A stretch of 64,000 nucleotides of DNA from Mycobacterium sp. 1274761.0 (GTDB lineage: Bacteria; Actinomycetota; Actinomycetes; Mycobacteriales; Mycobacteriaceae). Shown here one piece after another: positions 1-8,749 of this stretch. Where the stretch lies: the NCBI RefSeq assembly GCF_001668615.1, contig NZ_LZMC01000073.1:62001-126000 (forward strand), written 5' to 3'. Position 1 is the stretch's first letter. Each line of letters opens with the position of its first letter. A program made the translations under genes and the position numbers. A model generated the notes under the pieces. The model searched no databases, had not been told where the DNA came from, and saw nothing but the letters and a program-made list of their open reading frames with translations.

Positions 1-3000
1 GAGGTCGAGCAGTTTGCGGGCATCGTCGAACTCGTTGTCGGCGATCCTGCCGCCGCTGAGCCGCATCTGCGCAAGGCCTACACCGGATTTCGTCGATTAG
101 GACTCGATGCCGACACCGCCGAGACGGCGGCGCTCCTGGGCCGGGCGTGTCTGGCGCTCGACCGGGCCGACGAGGCCGAGAAGTTATGTGCCGAAAGTGA
201 GCGCCTGGCCGGTCACGCGCTGAAGCCATCGATCGCGTGGCGCACGCTTCGGGCGCATTTGCTGTCGTGCCGCGGTGAGCATGACGAAGCGCGTCACCTC
301 GCTGAGGCCGCTGTCGGCTTGGCCGAACGGACCGACCTGCTGGTCGATCACGGCGACGCATGCCTCGCGCTGGCGGTGGTGCTGCGTGCCGCGGGTGCCG
401 ATTCTGGGGCTCGCGCCGCTGCGGAACGGGCCGCGGAACTATACGAGCAGAAAGACGCTGCGGCACTTGCTGAAAAGGCACACGCAGTTCTGGGACAGCC
501 GGTTGCTGCAGCGCCAGAGGCGGTTCCCGAAGGGACTCAGGCTGAGCCCTGGAATGAATGTGTCCGGGTGATCCGATGCGCGCAAGATGCACTCGACCGC
601 GAGGCATGGAATGAACTCGCGGAGCTCTTCGGCACCGACGCGGCAATCGAAAGCCGCCGGAAGATCGTCCACTTCACCCAGCAAGACATCACGGCCGCGA
701 ATTTTCCACTGATAACGAGGCTTCTTCACGAGGCTGACGGCATGCGCGTCCACATCACGGTTGTCGCCGTGCGAGGCGAGCACCTGGCTCTCACCCGAAT
801 GTGGCTGGTGACCGCTGACGCGAGCCCGGACGCACCGCGCGATGAACTGCTCCATCTGTTCGGAATCGACACGGACGGTCGCATCACACTGCAGATCTCG
901 TTCGACACTGACGATCTCGCTGCGGCGATGGCCGAACTTGACGCGCAGCATGCACGATTCGAGCAATCCATCCAGCAACCACGGCCGCTTGAGAACGCGG
1001 CCAGTCGAGTGCTTGGTGACTATCTGTCGCACTTTGCGACACGCGATTGGGATGCCATGGCAGCAGCTCTGGCTGACGACTTCGCAGCCGATGATCGTCG
1101 CCGGGTGATAAATGCCGGCATCCGACGCGGCCGCGATAACGAGATAACGAATGTACGAGCGATTGCACAGCTCGGCTGCGAGGAGATCACGTCCACGCCC
1201 ATCGCGACTCGCGGGGAGCATCTTGTACTGGCTCGCCACTTGTTCGCGCACCCCGAATGGCACGACCCATTCCGGAACGAAGTGATCGACGTCGTCGAGA
1301 TCGATACCGACAACCGGATCATTGCCGAGGTCGCTTTCGACGCCGACGATCTCACCTCTGCCTTCGCGGAGCTCGACGCTCGGTATGTCGCTGGCGAAGC
1401 AGCGCCCTACGCCCACGTGTGGCAGGACGCGGTAACCAGTCTCGCCGAGGTCAACCGGCACGAGCGAGGGCGAATGGTCGACAGTATCGATTACTCCGAC
1501 CGCCGGCGAGTGCCCTTCGCGCCAGGCGACTTTCAGAGGGCCGCAGAACAACTGTGGACGATGGTGCCCGATGCCCGCTACCGGGTCACGGCGGTGCACG
1601 CCCTCGATGAACGAGCGACCGTAGCCAGCCTTCTGATCGAAGGGACCGATACGCAGGGGAACACGCTGCAGTGGCCTCGCTGCGTGTTGTATACCGCTGC
1701 CCCACAGCGTATGGAGGTCTACGAAGCCGACGATGTAGATACCGCTCTCGCGCGGTTCGAGGAATTGCGCCGGCCACAACGTCGGCTGGAAAACGCGGCG
1801 AGCCGGACATATCAACGCGTCAACGACTACTTCGCGGCCAGAGACTGGCCCGCCATGGCCGAGGCTCTCATTCCCGACATATGCGACGACGATCGGCGTC
1901 GCGGCGCGAACCACGGCGTCCAGTATGGCCGCGACTTTGTACTCGCGAATTCACAGACCGCCGCCACCCTTGGCGCGACGCATATCGCTGTGGACGTCCT
2001 CGCGACACGCGGTGACCGACTCGCGCTGTGTCGCGTGTGCCACTTCGGCGATAGCCAACGGCCCGCGGAATTTCACATGGAGTCACTCGGAGTCGTTGAG
2101 GTCAACACCGACGGACGGGTTGTGACGCATGTTGCATTCAGTGTTGCCGACCTAGATGCGGCTCTCGAAGAACTCGACGCCCGCTACCTCGCTGGAGAAG
2201 CGGCACCCCATGCGCGTGTGTGGTCGGCGGTCATAGATGGTCACGCCGCCTTCAATCGTCACGAGTTTCCAGATGCAATACCGGATCTGGTTGACCACCG
2301 ACCGCTCGTGGCGGTCGGCCCGGGTGACCCAGCGGCAAAGATCCGCCAGATGTGGGACTTCACCCCGGATCTGAAATTGTATGTGGAAGCGGTTCATCGG
2401 TTGAATGAGCGAGGTGCCGTCCTCACTCAGGCCTCCCATGGCACGTCGCAGTCGGGTTTCGAGGCTGAATGGCGGGTCGTCGAGCTGGTGACGGTCGATG
2501 ACGCATCAGTTACACGCGCCGAATTGTTCGACGAAGCGGATCTCGACTCTGCCGTCTCACGATTCGAGGAGCTCAATAACTCTGTCCCTCGTCTGCGAAA
2601 TACGGCGACCAAAGTGGTGGAACGCTTTTGGAGCTGTTTCGCTGCGATCGACGTAACTGCGACAAGCGCCCTGTTGGCCGACGATGTCTTCAATGCCGAC
2701 CATCGTCCTATGGTGAACTCCGGGGTTCGTCGCGGTCGGGAAGCGATCTTGAAGGATATCTATGTGAGCGCGCGTTTCGGTACACGCATCACACCTTTCA
2801 TCATCGCCACCCGCGGCGACCGTCTCGCCCTCATCCAAACCCGGTATACAGGCAAAGACCAAGGACCCCGTGCCTTCGCGATCGAAACCCTCAACGTCTT
2901 CGAGGTCGATACCGACGAGAAAATCACGGCACTCCTCACCTACGAGGTCGATGACCTCGACGCCGCATTTGACGATCTCGAGGCACGCTATCTCGCGGGC

Positions 3001-4854
3001 GAAGCAGCACCGCACGCGCGCACTTGGTCAGTGATCGCAAAAGCGTGCGCGGGACTCATCGAATCCGTGCATCGGCTGAACGATGCTGGAGCGGTTTTTA
3101 CCCGCTTCGAAGCCGAGCGGCGGGCGCTAGACATCACGATGGTCGACGGTGACGCCGTTAGCGGCATCGAATTGTTCGACGAGGCAGAACTGGATGCCGC
3201 GCTCGCGAAGTTCGACGAGCTCTGCCGCCAGTCGTCACTCGAGAATCGGGCCAGCCGCGTCGCAGAACGCCTGTACGCCTGCTTTGCAGCGCGTGACTGG
3301 GACGGCCTCGGTGACACCCTGGCGGAAGACATTTGCCTGGACGACCGACGCAAGGTGATCGGGTCAGGCATTCGACGCGGGCGAGAGCTGAATGTTGCAG
3401 ACCTCCGCGTCGTGGCAGACCTTGGCGCGCGAAGTATTTCACAGGTAGTACTCGCGACCCGTGGGGAACGCCTGGTGCTCGGTCGGGTCCATTTCGTCAT
3501 CAACGGCCAGGACATTTACGAGAATTTTCACACCCATGCCCTGCGCGTCTTCGAAATAGACGACGACAACAGAATTGCAGCGGTGGCCATGTTCGACCCT
3601 GACGACGTCGACGCCGCCCTTACAGAACTCGACGCCCGATTCCTCGCCGGCGAGGCTGCCCCTTATGCAAGGACGTGGGAGGTGATCACAGATACGTATG
3701 CAGCTGTAAGCCGACGTGAACTTCCGCTGACCACAAAGGATTTCACGAACGTAGACCATCGTCGCGTCACCGCGCATGCACCCGGAGATCTCGTCGGCTA
3801 TGTCCGTGCCGCCTGGGCACTGGAAGATGCTCTTGAGACCTACATCGAGATGGTGCACCGCCTGAGCCACGTAGGGGCTGTTGTCACCTGGAGGGCAGAG
3901 GGCACGTCACGTGACGGCTTCGATGCCGAGTGGCGGGGGGTCGGCATTCTGACGGTCAGCGGCGAGAAGGTCAGCCGTTGCGAAATCTTCGACGAAGTCG
4001 ACCTCGACAAGGCAATAGCGAGATTCGACGAACTGAGCCGACCGGCACAGCTCGACAACGCGGCGACGCGAATATTCGAACGATTAGCTGATGCCTATAA
4101 CCGGCGCGACCTCAAATCCTTTGTATCCCTTGCAACCCCGTCCAGCATCACACATGACCGGCGGTATGGACTTAACACCGTTGAGACGGGCTTAGCTGGA
4201 CGACAGAATCTGCAAGCCATATTCGAGGTGTCGCCGTACAGCCTTAGATTGCAATATCGGCCCATTGCGACACGCGGATCGCGTCTGTCTTTGGTCGACG
4301 TTCACTGGGTTGACAGTGATGATCCCAAGCGGCCGATCACCATCGAGGTGTTGACGGTCATGGAAGTCAGCGACAACGGGCTGATGCAGACGACGGTGAG
4401 TTTCGATCCTGCCGACCTCGACGCCGCCTTCGCAGAACTCGACGCCCGATACCTCGCCGGGGAAGCCGCGGCCCATTCAACGATGTGGTCGCTTATCGCG
4501 CGGTTTTACGCGGCGCACAATAGAGGCGATATATCCGGTGCGTCGGATTGGACGACCATTGACCATCGGGTACGCGAGACGTTCCAAGCAGCGGACCTGA
4601 CCGCCTACATCCGCAGCGCATGGCAACTGACCCCGGACGTCAAAATGCGCGTCGAGTCGGTGCACCGGTTAAGCAACACGGCAGCCCTCTTCACCCACGT
4701 GGCTTACGGAACCACTGCGGACTGCTTTGAAGCCGAGTGGCGGATGATCGTCCTCGTTGCCGTCGGGGTCGACGCGCAGAACCACTGCGAACTCTTCGAA
4801 GAAGCTGACCTTGAAGCAGCAGTCGCCGCGTTCGACGGGTTGACTCTGCGCTGA
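1..4854 (+). CDS. Large multi-SnoaL (NTF2-like) repeat protein, C-terminal 1617 residues, start outside window
   Basis: The frame is open from base 1, so the 5' end lies upstream. The first ~170 residues are helical and TPR-like, with alternating Ala/Leu-rich repeats. The rest is a tandem array of SnoaL/NTF2-like modules. A unit start of the type LENAASR recurs at nucleotides 988, 1786, 2593, 3238 and 4051. Each unit contains a DDRR-V-N-GIRRGR stretch, an ATRGERLAL strand, an LDARYLAGEAAPHA-W linker and a second half ending FEAEWR...ELFDEADLDAA. A divergent half unit starts near 560. The unit at 2593 is about 54 codons shorter than the others. From general knowledge, mycobacteria carry large AAA-ATPase/TPR or cyclase-type regulators with such C-terminal repeats; the N-terminal domains cannot be seen here. 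Ligand and function are unknown. Confidence 0.85.
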   Translation, partial: EVEQFAGIVELVVGDPAAAEPHLRKAYTGFRRLGLDADTAETAALLGRACLALDRADEAEKLCAESERLAGHALKPSIAWRTLRAHLLSCRGEHDEARHLAEAAVGLAERTDLLVDHGDACLALAVVLRAAGADSGARAAAERAAELYEQKDAAALAEKAHAVLGQPVAAAPEAVPEGTQAEPWNECVRVIRCAQDALDREAWNELAELFGTDAAIESRRKIVHFTQQDITAANFPLITRLLHEADGMRVHITVVAVRGEHLALTRMWLVTADASPDAPRDELLHLFGIDTDGRITLQISFDTDDLAAAMAELDAQHARFEQSIQQPRPLENAASRVLGDYLSHFATRDWDAMAAALADDFAADDRRRVINAGIRRGRDNEITNVRAIAQLGCEEITSTPIATRGEHLVLARHLFAHPEWHDPFRNEVIDVVEIDTDNRIIAEVAFDADDLTSAFAELDARYVAGEAAPYAHVWQDAVTSLAEVNRHERGRMVDSIDYSDRRRVPFAPGDFQRAAEQLWTMVPDARYRVTAVHALDERATVASLLIEGTDTQGNTLQWPRCVLYTAAPQRMEVYEADDVDTALARFEELRRPQRRLENAASRTYQRVNDYFAARDWPAMAEALIPDICDDDRRRGANHGVQYGRDFVLANSQTAATLGATHIAVDVLATRGDRLALCRVCHFGDSQRPAEFHMESLGVVEVNTDGRVVTHVAFSVADLDAALEELDARYLAGEAAPHARVWSAVIDGHAAFNRHEFPDAIPDLVDHRPLVAVGPGDPAAKIRQMWDFTPDLKLYVEAVHRLNERGAVLTQASHGTSQSGFEAEWRVVELVTVDDASVTRAELFDEADLDSAVSRFEELNNSVPRLRNTATKVVERFWSCFAAIDVTATSALLADDVFNADHRPMVNSGVRRGREAILKDIYVSARFGTRITPFIIATRGDRLALIQTRYTGKDQGPRAFAIETLNVFEVDTDEKITALLTYEVDDLDAAFDDLEARYLAGEAAPHARTWSVIAKACAGLIESVHRLNDAGAVFTRFEAERRALDITMVDGDAVSGIELFDEAELDAALAKFDELCRQSSLENRASRVAERLYACFAARDWDGLGDTLAEDICLDDRRKVIGSGIRRGRELNVADLRVVADLGARSISQVVLATRGERLVLGRVHFVINGQDIYENFHTHALRVFEIDDDNRIAAVAMFDPDDVDAALTELDARFLAGEAAPYARTWEVITDTYAAVSRRELPLTTKDFTNVDHRRVTAHAPGDLVGYVRAAWALEDALETYIEMVHRLSHVGAVVTWRAEGTSRDGFDAEWRGVGILTVSGEKVSRCEIFDEVDLDKAIARFDELSRPAQLDNAATRIFERLADAYNRRDLKSFVSLATPSSITHDRRYGLNTVETGLAGRQNLQAIFEVSPYSLRLQYRPIATRGSRLSLVDVHWVDSDDPKRPITIEVLTVMEVSDNGLMQTTVSFDPADLDAAFAELDARYLAGEAAAHSTMWSLIARFYAAHNRGDISGASDWTTIDHRVRETFQAADLTAYIRSAWQLTPDVKMRVESVHRLSNTAALFTHVAYGTTADCFEAEWRMIVLVAVGVDAQNHCELFEEADLEAAVAAFDGLTLR

Positions 4855-4901
4855 CCGCGGCCGCCACTCGTACTTTTGCGCCAACGACGCAGAGTCAACG
4901 C

Positions 4902-5294
4902 CTAGACATGGCCCGCATTCGGTGGGCTCGTAGTCAGGTAGGGGTTGTAGATCGTCGTCGTTGTCGTCGGGGTGTCGGTCTCAGCGTCATCATCGGTCGG
5001 TGTCTGGCTGGTCGTCGACGACGGCGGCGGTGGCGGGGGCGGCAGGATCGCCTCACTGGTTTGCACACTCGGTCGGGTGTAACTCGTCGTGGTCGTCGAC
5101 GAGGGCGTCCACGTCTCCGCTCCGCTAGAGGTGGCCGGTGCCGGCACTGAAACCGGCGGCACTACCGAGTCCTCCGCGGTCCTGACGACGGCGAAGATCA
5201 ACACGAGAACCAGAACAACCGCTGAAGCGCCCGCCGCGAAGATCACGGCGGGTCGCTCGAACCACGACTTCAGGTCCTCTTCGTCAAGCGGCAC
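4902..5294 (-). CDS. Small single-pass membrane protein with Pro/Thr/Ser-rich exported tail
   Basis: This 130-residue protein starts at GTG. It has a short acidic N-terminus, one strong transmembrane helix at about residues 17-40, and then a low-complexity Thr/Ser/Pro region including a run of eight prolines. The layout suggests a short cytoplasmic head and an extended tail in the periplasm or cell wall. A TAGGAT box lies six bases upstream of the GTG on the minus strand, compatible with a leaderless transcript. No enzyme motif is visible and the function is unknown. It is transcribed convergently with the large repeat protein, with only 47 bases between the stops. Confidence 0.75.
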   Translation of the reverse strand: MPLDEEDLKSWFERPAVIFAAGASAVVLVLVLIFAVVRTAEDSVVPPVSVPAPATSSGAETWTPSSTTTTSYTRPSVQTSEAILPPPPPPPSSTTSQTPTDDDAETDTPTTTTTIYNPYLTTSPPNAGHV

Positions 5295-5407
5295 GCCGGG
5301 ATCCTAGTCATGGCGGGTTAATTCACAGACCCGGCAAGCAGATGGGTGACCCCGCCGCACGTATTCGCCGAGGAAGGATCTCCCTCGAGAATGTGCGCGC
5401 CCACGGG

Positions 5408-5551
5408 ATGCCGCCCTCGGTGCCGGGATGTCAGTGGGCGGTTGCGCTGGTGTTCGCCGTGTTGACGGTCTGGGTGGTAGCCACCTGGCAGGTGACCCGT
5501 CGGCGGGTCGCGCGGCTGGCGGCAGCTGTCAGCGACCGGCAAGCACGCTGA
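5408..5551 (+). CDS. Possible 47-residue single-pass membrane peptide
   Basis: From the ATG at 5408 the frame encodes a peptide with one hydrophobic helix (AVALVFAVLTVWVVATW) followed by an Arg-rich cytoplasmic-type tail. Hydrophobic helix plus positive tail is what a real small membrane protein would show. However, there is no good ribosome binding site and random GC-rich sequence can produce this. It lies between a divergent membrane protein and a secreted DUF732 protein. Treat it as tentative. Confidence 0.3.
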   Translation: MPPSVPGCQWAVALVFAVLTVWVVATWQVTRRRVARLAAAVSDRQAR

Positions 5552-5649
5552 CGATTGGGGCGCTTAGGTAACGCTCCTGCATCGACCTATGCCACGTCCT
5601 GCGTGCCGTTACCTCGTTACGGGTAGTCGCGCGATAGGAAGGACGCGAT

Positions 5650-5955
5650 ATGACTATGCTTGCGAAAACCACTGCTCTGTTGGTGGCGTCAGCCAGCGCG
5701 ATCCTCGGTGCGCCCGGCGCCGCCGCCTCACCCGAGAGCGACTACTGCACAAGCATGGCTGCCATCGGCTTTACCGGTAACTGTGCGACCTACACGACCC
5801 TCGCCCGCGATGTATGCGCTCAATTCGACCATGGGGCCGATTCGGCGACCGTTGCAGAAAAGTTGGACCTCGCAACCAAGGATCAGAAGCTCTCGAACTA
5901 CATCGTGGCCGGCGCCCCGCTGTATTTCTGCCCGAACCACGCCGACAAGGTGTGA
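5650..5955 (+). CDS. Secreted DUF732 family protein
   Basis: This 101-residue protein has an N-terminal Sec signal peptide (Lys near the start, hydrophobic core LLVASASAILG, cleavage after AAA). Its mature domain has four cysteines and the DUF732 pattern: a helix around AIGFTGN, then DVCAQFDHGAD, then a C-terminal YFCPNH. DUF732 proteins are small exported mycobacterial proteins of unknown function. The start is supported by a GGAAGGA ribosome binding site seven bases upstream. A decayed membrane-protein fragment lies just downstream (5984-6076), and a second, frameshifted DUF732 gene lies at 8454-8749. Confidence 0.85.
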   Translation: MTMLAKTTALLVASASAILGAPGAAASPESDYCTSMAAIGFTGNCATYTTLARDVCAQFDHGADSATVAEKLDLATKDQKLSNYIVAGAPLYFCPNHADKV

Positions 5956-5983
5956 TACGCCGACGCTTCTGAAAATCTTGTAG

Positions 5984-6076
5984 CTGACGGCCGGGGCGAT
6001 CGCGTATCCGTACGTGTTCATACCGTTGCTGATGTAGACCGCCGTGGTCCTGTTCGTCATGGAATTTACGCGGATC
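5984..6076 (+). pseudogene. Decayed membrane-segment fragment related to the gene at 7243
   Basis: In the plus frame this stretch reads LTAGAIAYPYVFIPLLM, stop, TAVVLFVMEFT. It closely parallels the second membrane region of the protein at 7243-8337 (ALAGVITHPNVFMPLLVLAAAALIGVEFY). It has an in-frame TAG at 6035 and another directly before it at 5981, and no start codon, so it is a remnant. The similarity was found by eye, covers about 30 codons, and no coiled-coil tail follows. Confidence 0.5.
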
Positions 6077-6136
6077 AGAAGACAGCGGATGCGGACAGAA
6101 CGCCGGCCGCGGCTGAGGAATTAGAAGCCTCCCGAC

Positions 6137-6202
6137 ACAATGTCACGTTGAGAACCTCGTCGAGGCTATATATGCACGGTGACGCTCTCAGACTGACATT
6201 GT
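6137..6202. repeat. Inverted repeat, 17-base arms, in the 5956-6422 intergenic region
   Basis: ACAATGTCACGTTGAGA at 6137-6153 is mirrored by TCTCAGACTGACATTGT at 6186-6202. The arms match at 14 of 17 positions around a 32-base loop, which itself contains the small palindrome CCTCGTCGAGG. It could be a hairpin or the abutted ends of a lost insertion sequence. Apart from the pseudogene fragment at 5984-6076, the rest of the 467-base gap between 5955 and 6423 shows no convincing gene. Confidence 0.5.
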
Positions 6203-6422
6203 GGTTCGGACGGTCAGCTCGAGCGCCAGCCGTCGCAGCCCCCAGTACGGCGAAACGCTGTCAGGCATCACCCGACATAGAACTATCAGCCCTGCGATCA
6301 TTCGCTTCGAGTCTGTCTCCAGGTCGGTGTATCGCCATGTGGCGTTTTCGGCATCGCCGGAATGTCGGCATTAAGCTGAAAGTTCGTATGGCCTCGTCCA
6401 TCAACGCCGAGTCGAATTCGCG

Positions 6423-7127
6423 GTGACCGACACTGCCTCGCAGCGCCAGCCGCTGTACCTGTTCGCCGACAGCCAGTTGTTGTTCTGGAAGCGGCGGGGC
6501 CGCCTCCTCCTCGAAGCGGCCGTCGCCAAGCTGCCGCCGGGTCCGCAGGTGGCCGCCGCATACATCGGGGCGTCCAACCAGGACCGCCCCGAGTTCTACG
6601 ACCTCTGCAAGTCGGCGCTGGACGCCGCTGGGATAACCGATCACCGCATGGTCCGGGCCTCCCTCACGTCAGCCGACCGCGACTTCCTCGACCGAGCGCG
6701 GCTGATCGTCCTCGCCGGTGGCGACGTGCGCGTCGGCTGGGAGACCTTCACGGCGACCGGCATGGACCGTCTGATCTCGAGGCGGTATGCCGAAGGAGCC
6801 ATTCTCATCGGCGTCTCAGCCGGGGCGGTCCAGTTGGGCACGTGCGCGCTCGTGGAAGCGGCTGGTGGCGCGTCGGAGATGGTCGAGACGTTCGCCCTGT
6901 CGTCGATGGTCATCGATGTTCATGACGAGCCGGCCGGGTGGACGCGGCTGTCGCGCACGATCCGTGCGCTCGGCGGCACCACCACGGGCCTCGCGATCCC
7001 CTCCGGAGGCGGTGTGATCGTTGGTGCAGACGGCCACCTCGAGGCTCTTCGACGTCCCGCCCACCTGTATCGGTTCGACGGCACTCGGCTGACGCGTACG
7101 CCGCTGACCCCTGCTGAGCGCTACTGA
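6423..7127 (+). CDS. Peptidase S51 / cyanophycinase-like protein
   Basis: This 234-residue soluble protein starts at GTG. Its class I glutamine-amidotransferase-like fold is recognised by the nucleophile elbow GVSAGAVQLG at about residues 124-133, where the Ser corresponds to the S51 catalytic serine. Other family-like features are the strand LIVLAGGDVRVGW (about 97-109) preceding the elbow and the late GLAIPSGGGVIVG segment. S51 enzymes (dipeptidase E, cyanophycinase) cleave after Asp-type residues. No cyanophycin synthetase is nearby and the substrate is unknown. It has no signal peptide and is not obviously in an operon. Confidence 0.75.
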   Translation: MTDTASQRQPLYLFADSQLLFWKRRGRLLLEAAVAKLPPGPQVAAAYIGASNQDRPEFYDLCKSALDAAGITDHRMVRASLTSADRDFLDRARLIVLAGGDVRVGWETFTATGMDRLISRRYAEGAILIGVSAGAVQLGTCALVEAAGGASEMVETFALSSMVIDVHDEPAGWTRLSRTIRALGGTTTGLAIPSGGGVIVGADGHLEALRRPAHLYRFDGTRLTRTPLTPAERY

Positions 7128-7242
7128 GTCTTCGATTTCGAGACTGCCGGGCGACACTGCTGTCGGGAAACGTCCGTTAATGCCACCGACACGCGGCGAC
7201 GTCGGTAACAATGAGTGAGACGTCTCCTGAGGGGATGCGATT

Positions 7243-8337
7243 GTGGGGTCTTCGCGAATCGCCTTGCACTGGCCGGACCGCCGCTTGTGGACCGCGCGGT
7301 TGATCTCCGTCCGAGCGACCATTCTCGACGTCGCCGATCGGCAACCGTGGGTCGCGGCGGTGTTCGCAGTGCCCTTGACCATCATCGCCCTGGCTGGCGT
7401 GATCACCCATCCCAACGTATTCATGCCGTTGCTGGTGCTGGCCGCTGCAGCGCTCATCGGCGTCGAGTTCTACGTTGACCAGCAGCAAGCACATGATCTC
7501 CAGGCCCACAGGGGTGTCGGCGCCCGCAATCGGCACCGGCCGTCGCACACCGGGCCGACGAGGAAGCACGCCAAGCCCGACATGAAGCAGATGGAAGCAG
7601 AAGCGCGCGCACGGGTGGAAGCCGCCGAAGCCCAAGCGCTGGCCGTGGAAACACGGGCGCGGGCAGAGGCTACCGAGGCACAAGCCTTGGCTGCCGAAGC
7701 CGAAGCGCTCGCCGCCGAAGCCGAAGCGCTCGCCGCCGAGGCGCAAGCCCAGGCGAAAGCCGCCGAAGCACAAGCCCTTGCCGCCGAGCCCGAAGCGCTC
7801 GCCGCCGAAGCGCGCGCGCAGGCAGAAGCCGCCGAAGTGCAATCTCTCGCCGCAGAGGTGAAGGCTTGGTCGCGCGCGCGGACCGAGGCCGCCGAAACGG
7901 AAGCACGCGCCGCCGAGGCCAGAAAGCAGGCGCAAGCTGCGGCAGAGCAAGCCCGCGCCGCTTTGGTGTGGGCGCAAGCCGAAGCGGCTGAAGCACAAGT
8001 TCGCGCCGCCGAGGCCAGAAAGCAGGTCGAGGAGGCAGAGGCGCAAGCCCGCGCCGCCGAAGCATGGGCGCAAGCCGAAGCCGCCGAAGCCGAGGCCCGC
8101 GCAGCCGAGGCGAGAGCATGGGCGCGCGCCCAGGCAGAAGCCGCCCAGACCGAGGCCCGCGCAGCGAGAGCCGGCAAGCAGGCTGAAGCCGCCGAAGCGC
8201 AAGCCCGGGCCGCTGAGGTGTGGGCCGGGGCGAAAGCCGCCGAGGCCCTAGCGCTGGCCGAGGAAGCGCGCGCTCGGGCCAATCAGCTGCGACTTCAAGC
8301 GGAAGCCAAGACCAATCGCTTGCCCCGCGTGGAATGA
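7243..8337 (+). CDS. Membrane-anchored Ala/Glu-rich coiled-coil protein
   Basis: This 364-residue protein starts at GTG with GAGGGG a few bases upstream. Residues ~36-77 form two membrane segments (WVAAVFAVPLTIIALAGVI and VFMPLLVLAAAALIGVEFY). A short basic linker follows, then about 235 residues of nearly uninterrupted helix built from seven- and nine-residue Ala-Ala-Glu-Ala units (for example EAEALAA repeated), with Arg and Lys spread through it. This should form a long cytoplasmic coiled coil or single helix. The repetitive DNA also leaves long open frames on the opposite strand, which are artefacts of the repeat. A decayed relative of the membrane part is at 5984-6076. Function is unknown; scaffold-like proteins are one possibility. 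Confidence 0.75.
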   Translation: MGSSRIALHWPDRRLWTARLISVRATILDVADRQPWVAAVFAVPLTIIALAGVITHPNVFMPLLVLAAAALIGVEFYVDQQQAHDLQAHRGVGARNRHRPSHTGPTRKHAKPDMKQMEAEARARVEAAEAQALAVETRARAEATEAQALAAEAEALAAEAEALAAEAQAQAKAAEAQALAAEPEALAAEARAQAEAAEVQSLAAEVKAWSRARTEAAETEARAAEARKQAQAAAEQARAALVWAQAEAAEAQVRAAEARKQVEEAEAQARAAEAWAQAEAAEAEARAAEARAWARAQAEAAQTEARAARAGKQAEAAEAQARAAEVWAGAKAAEALALAEEARARANQLRLQAEAKTNRLPRVE

Positions 8338-8453
8338 CGTCGAGCCGGCCTGAGAGGCAAGACACTCCAGCGGCGGGCGCCTCCACCCAACCCGGCAAGG
8401 CCTTCGGACACGTTTCGACAATTGACCGGTCGAGGAGTGCTGCTCGAGAAACG

Positions 8454-8749
8454 GTGGATAGAAAACGCTGACCGCTGCTGTATTGCTAGCCCCGCCAGCC
8501 GCGGGAAACCCTGATAATGACGGCTACTTGAGCATCCTGCGCCGTGCCGGTTTGAAGGGGTCGGATGCGACGCTCATAACGTTCGGCAAGAGCGTGTGCA
8601 GCCAATTCCACGCGGGCTCAGGATTCGACACAGTCGCGGCGTCCATCTACAAAAACACGAATTACCAAGCCCTTCAGGCAGGCATGATCGTCGAAGCGTC
8701 AACGCACTATCTATGTCCTGATGTTTACGACCTACCCGCCGCCTCGTGA
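8454..8749 (+). pseudogene. Second DUF732 gene, frameshifted in its signal peptide
   Basis: The mature DUF732 domain is intact (DGYLSILRRAGLKG, VCSQFHAG, TNYQALQAG, C-terminal HYLCPD) and in frame to the stop at 8747. Upstream, the same frame gives a perfect signal peptide (KTLTAAVLLAPPAAG) but meets TAG at 8459 before any start codon. Adding one A to the four-A run at 8462-8465 would join GTG at 8454 to it (Met-Asp-Arg-Lys-Thr-Leu...). A single-base deletion is therefore the simplest reading. Translation from TTG at 8483 would give a protein without an export signal. Its last 18 bases overlap the convergent gene at 8732-9115. Confidence 0.6.

Noticed and set aside
7177..8202. Long minus-strand open frames opposite the coiled-coil gene
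   Set aside because: They are by-products of the repetitive GC-rich Ala/Glu codons. They show Gly/Leu/Arg or Ala/Ser-only low complexity and no start signal.
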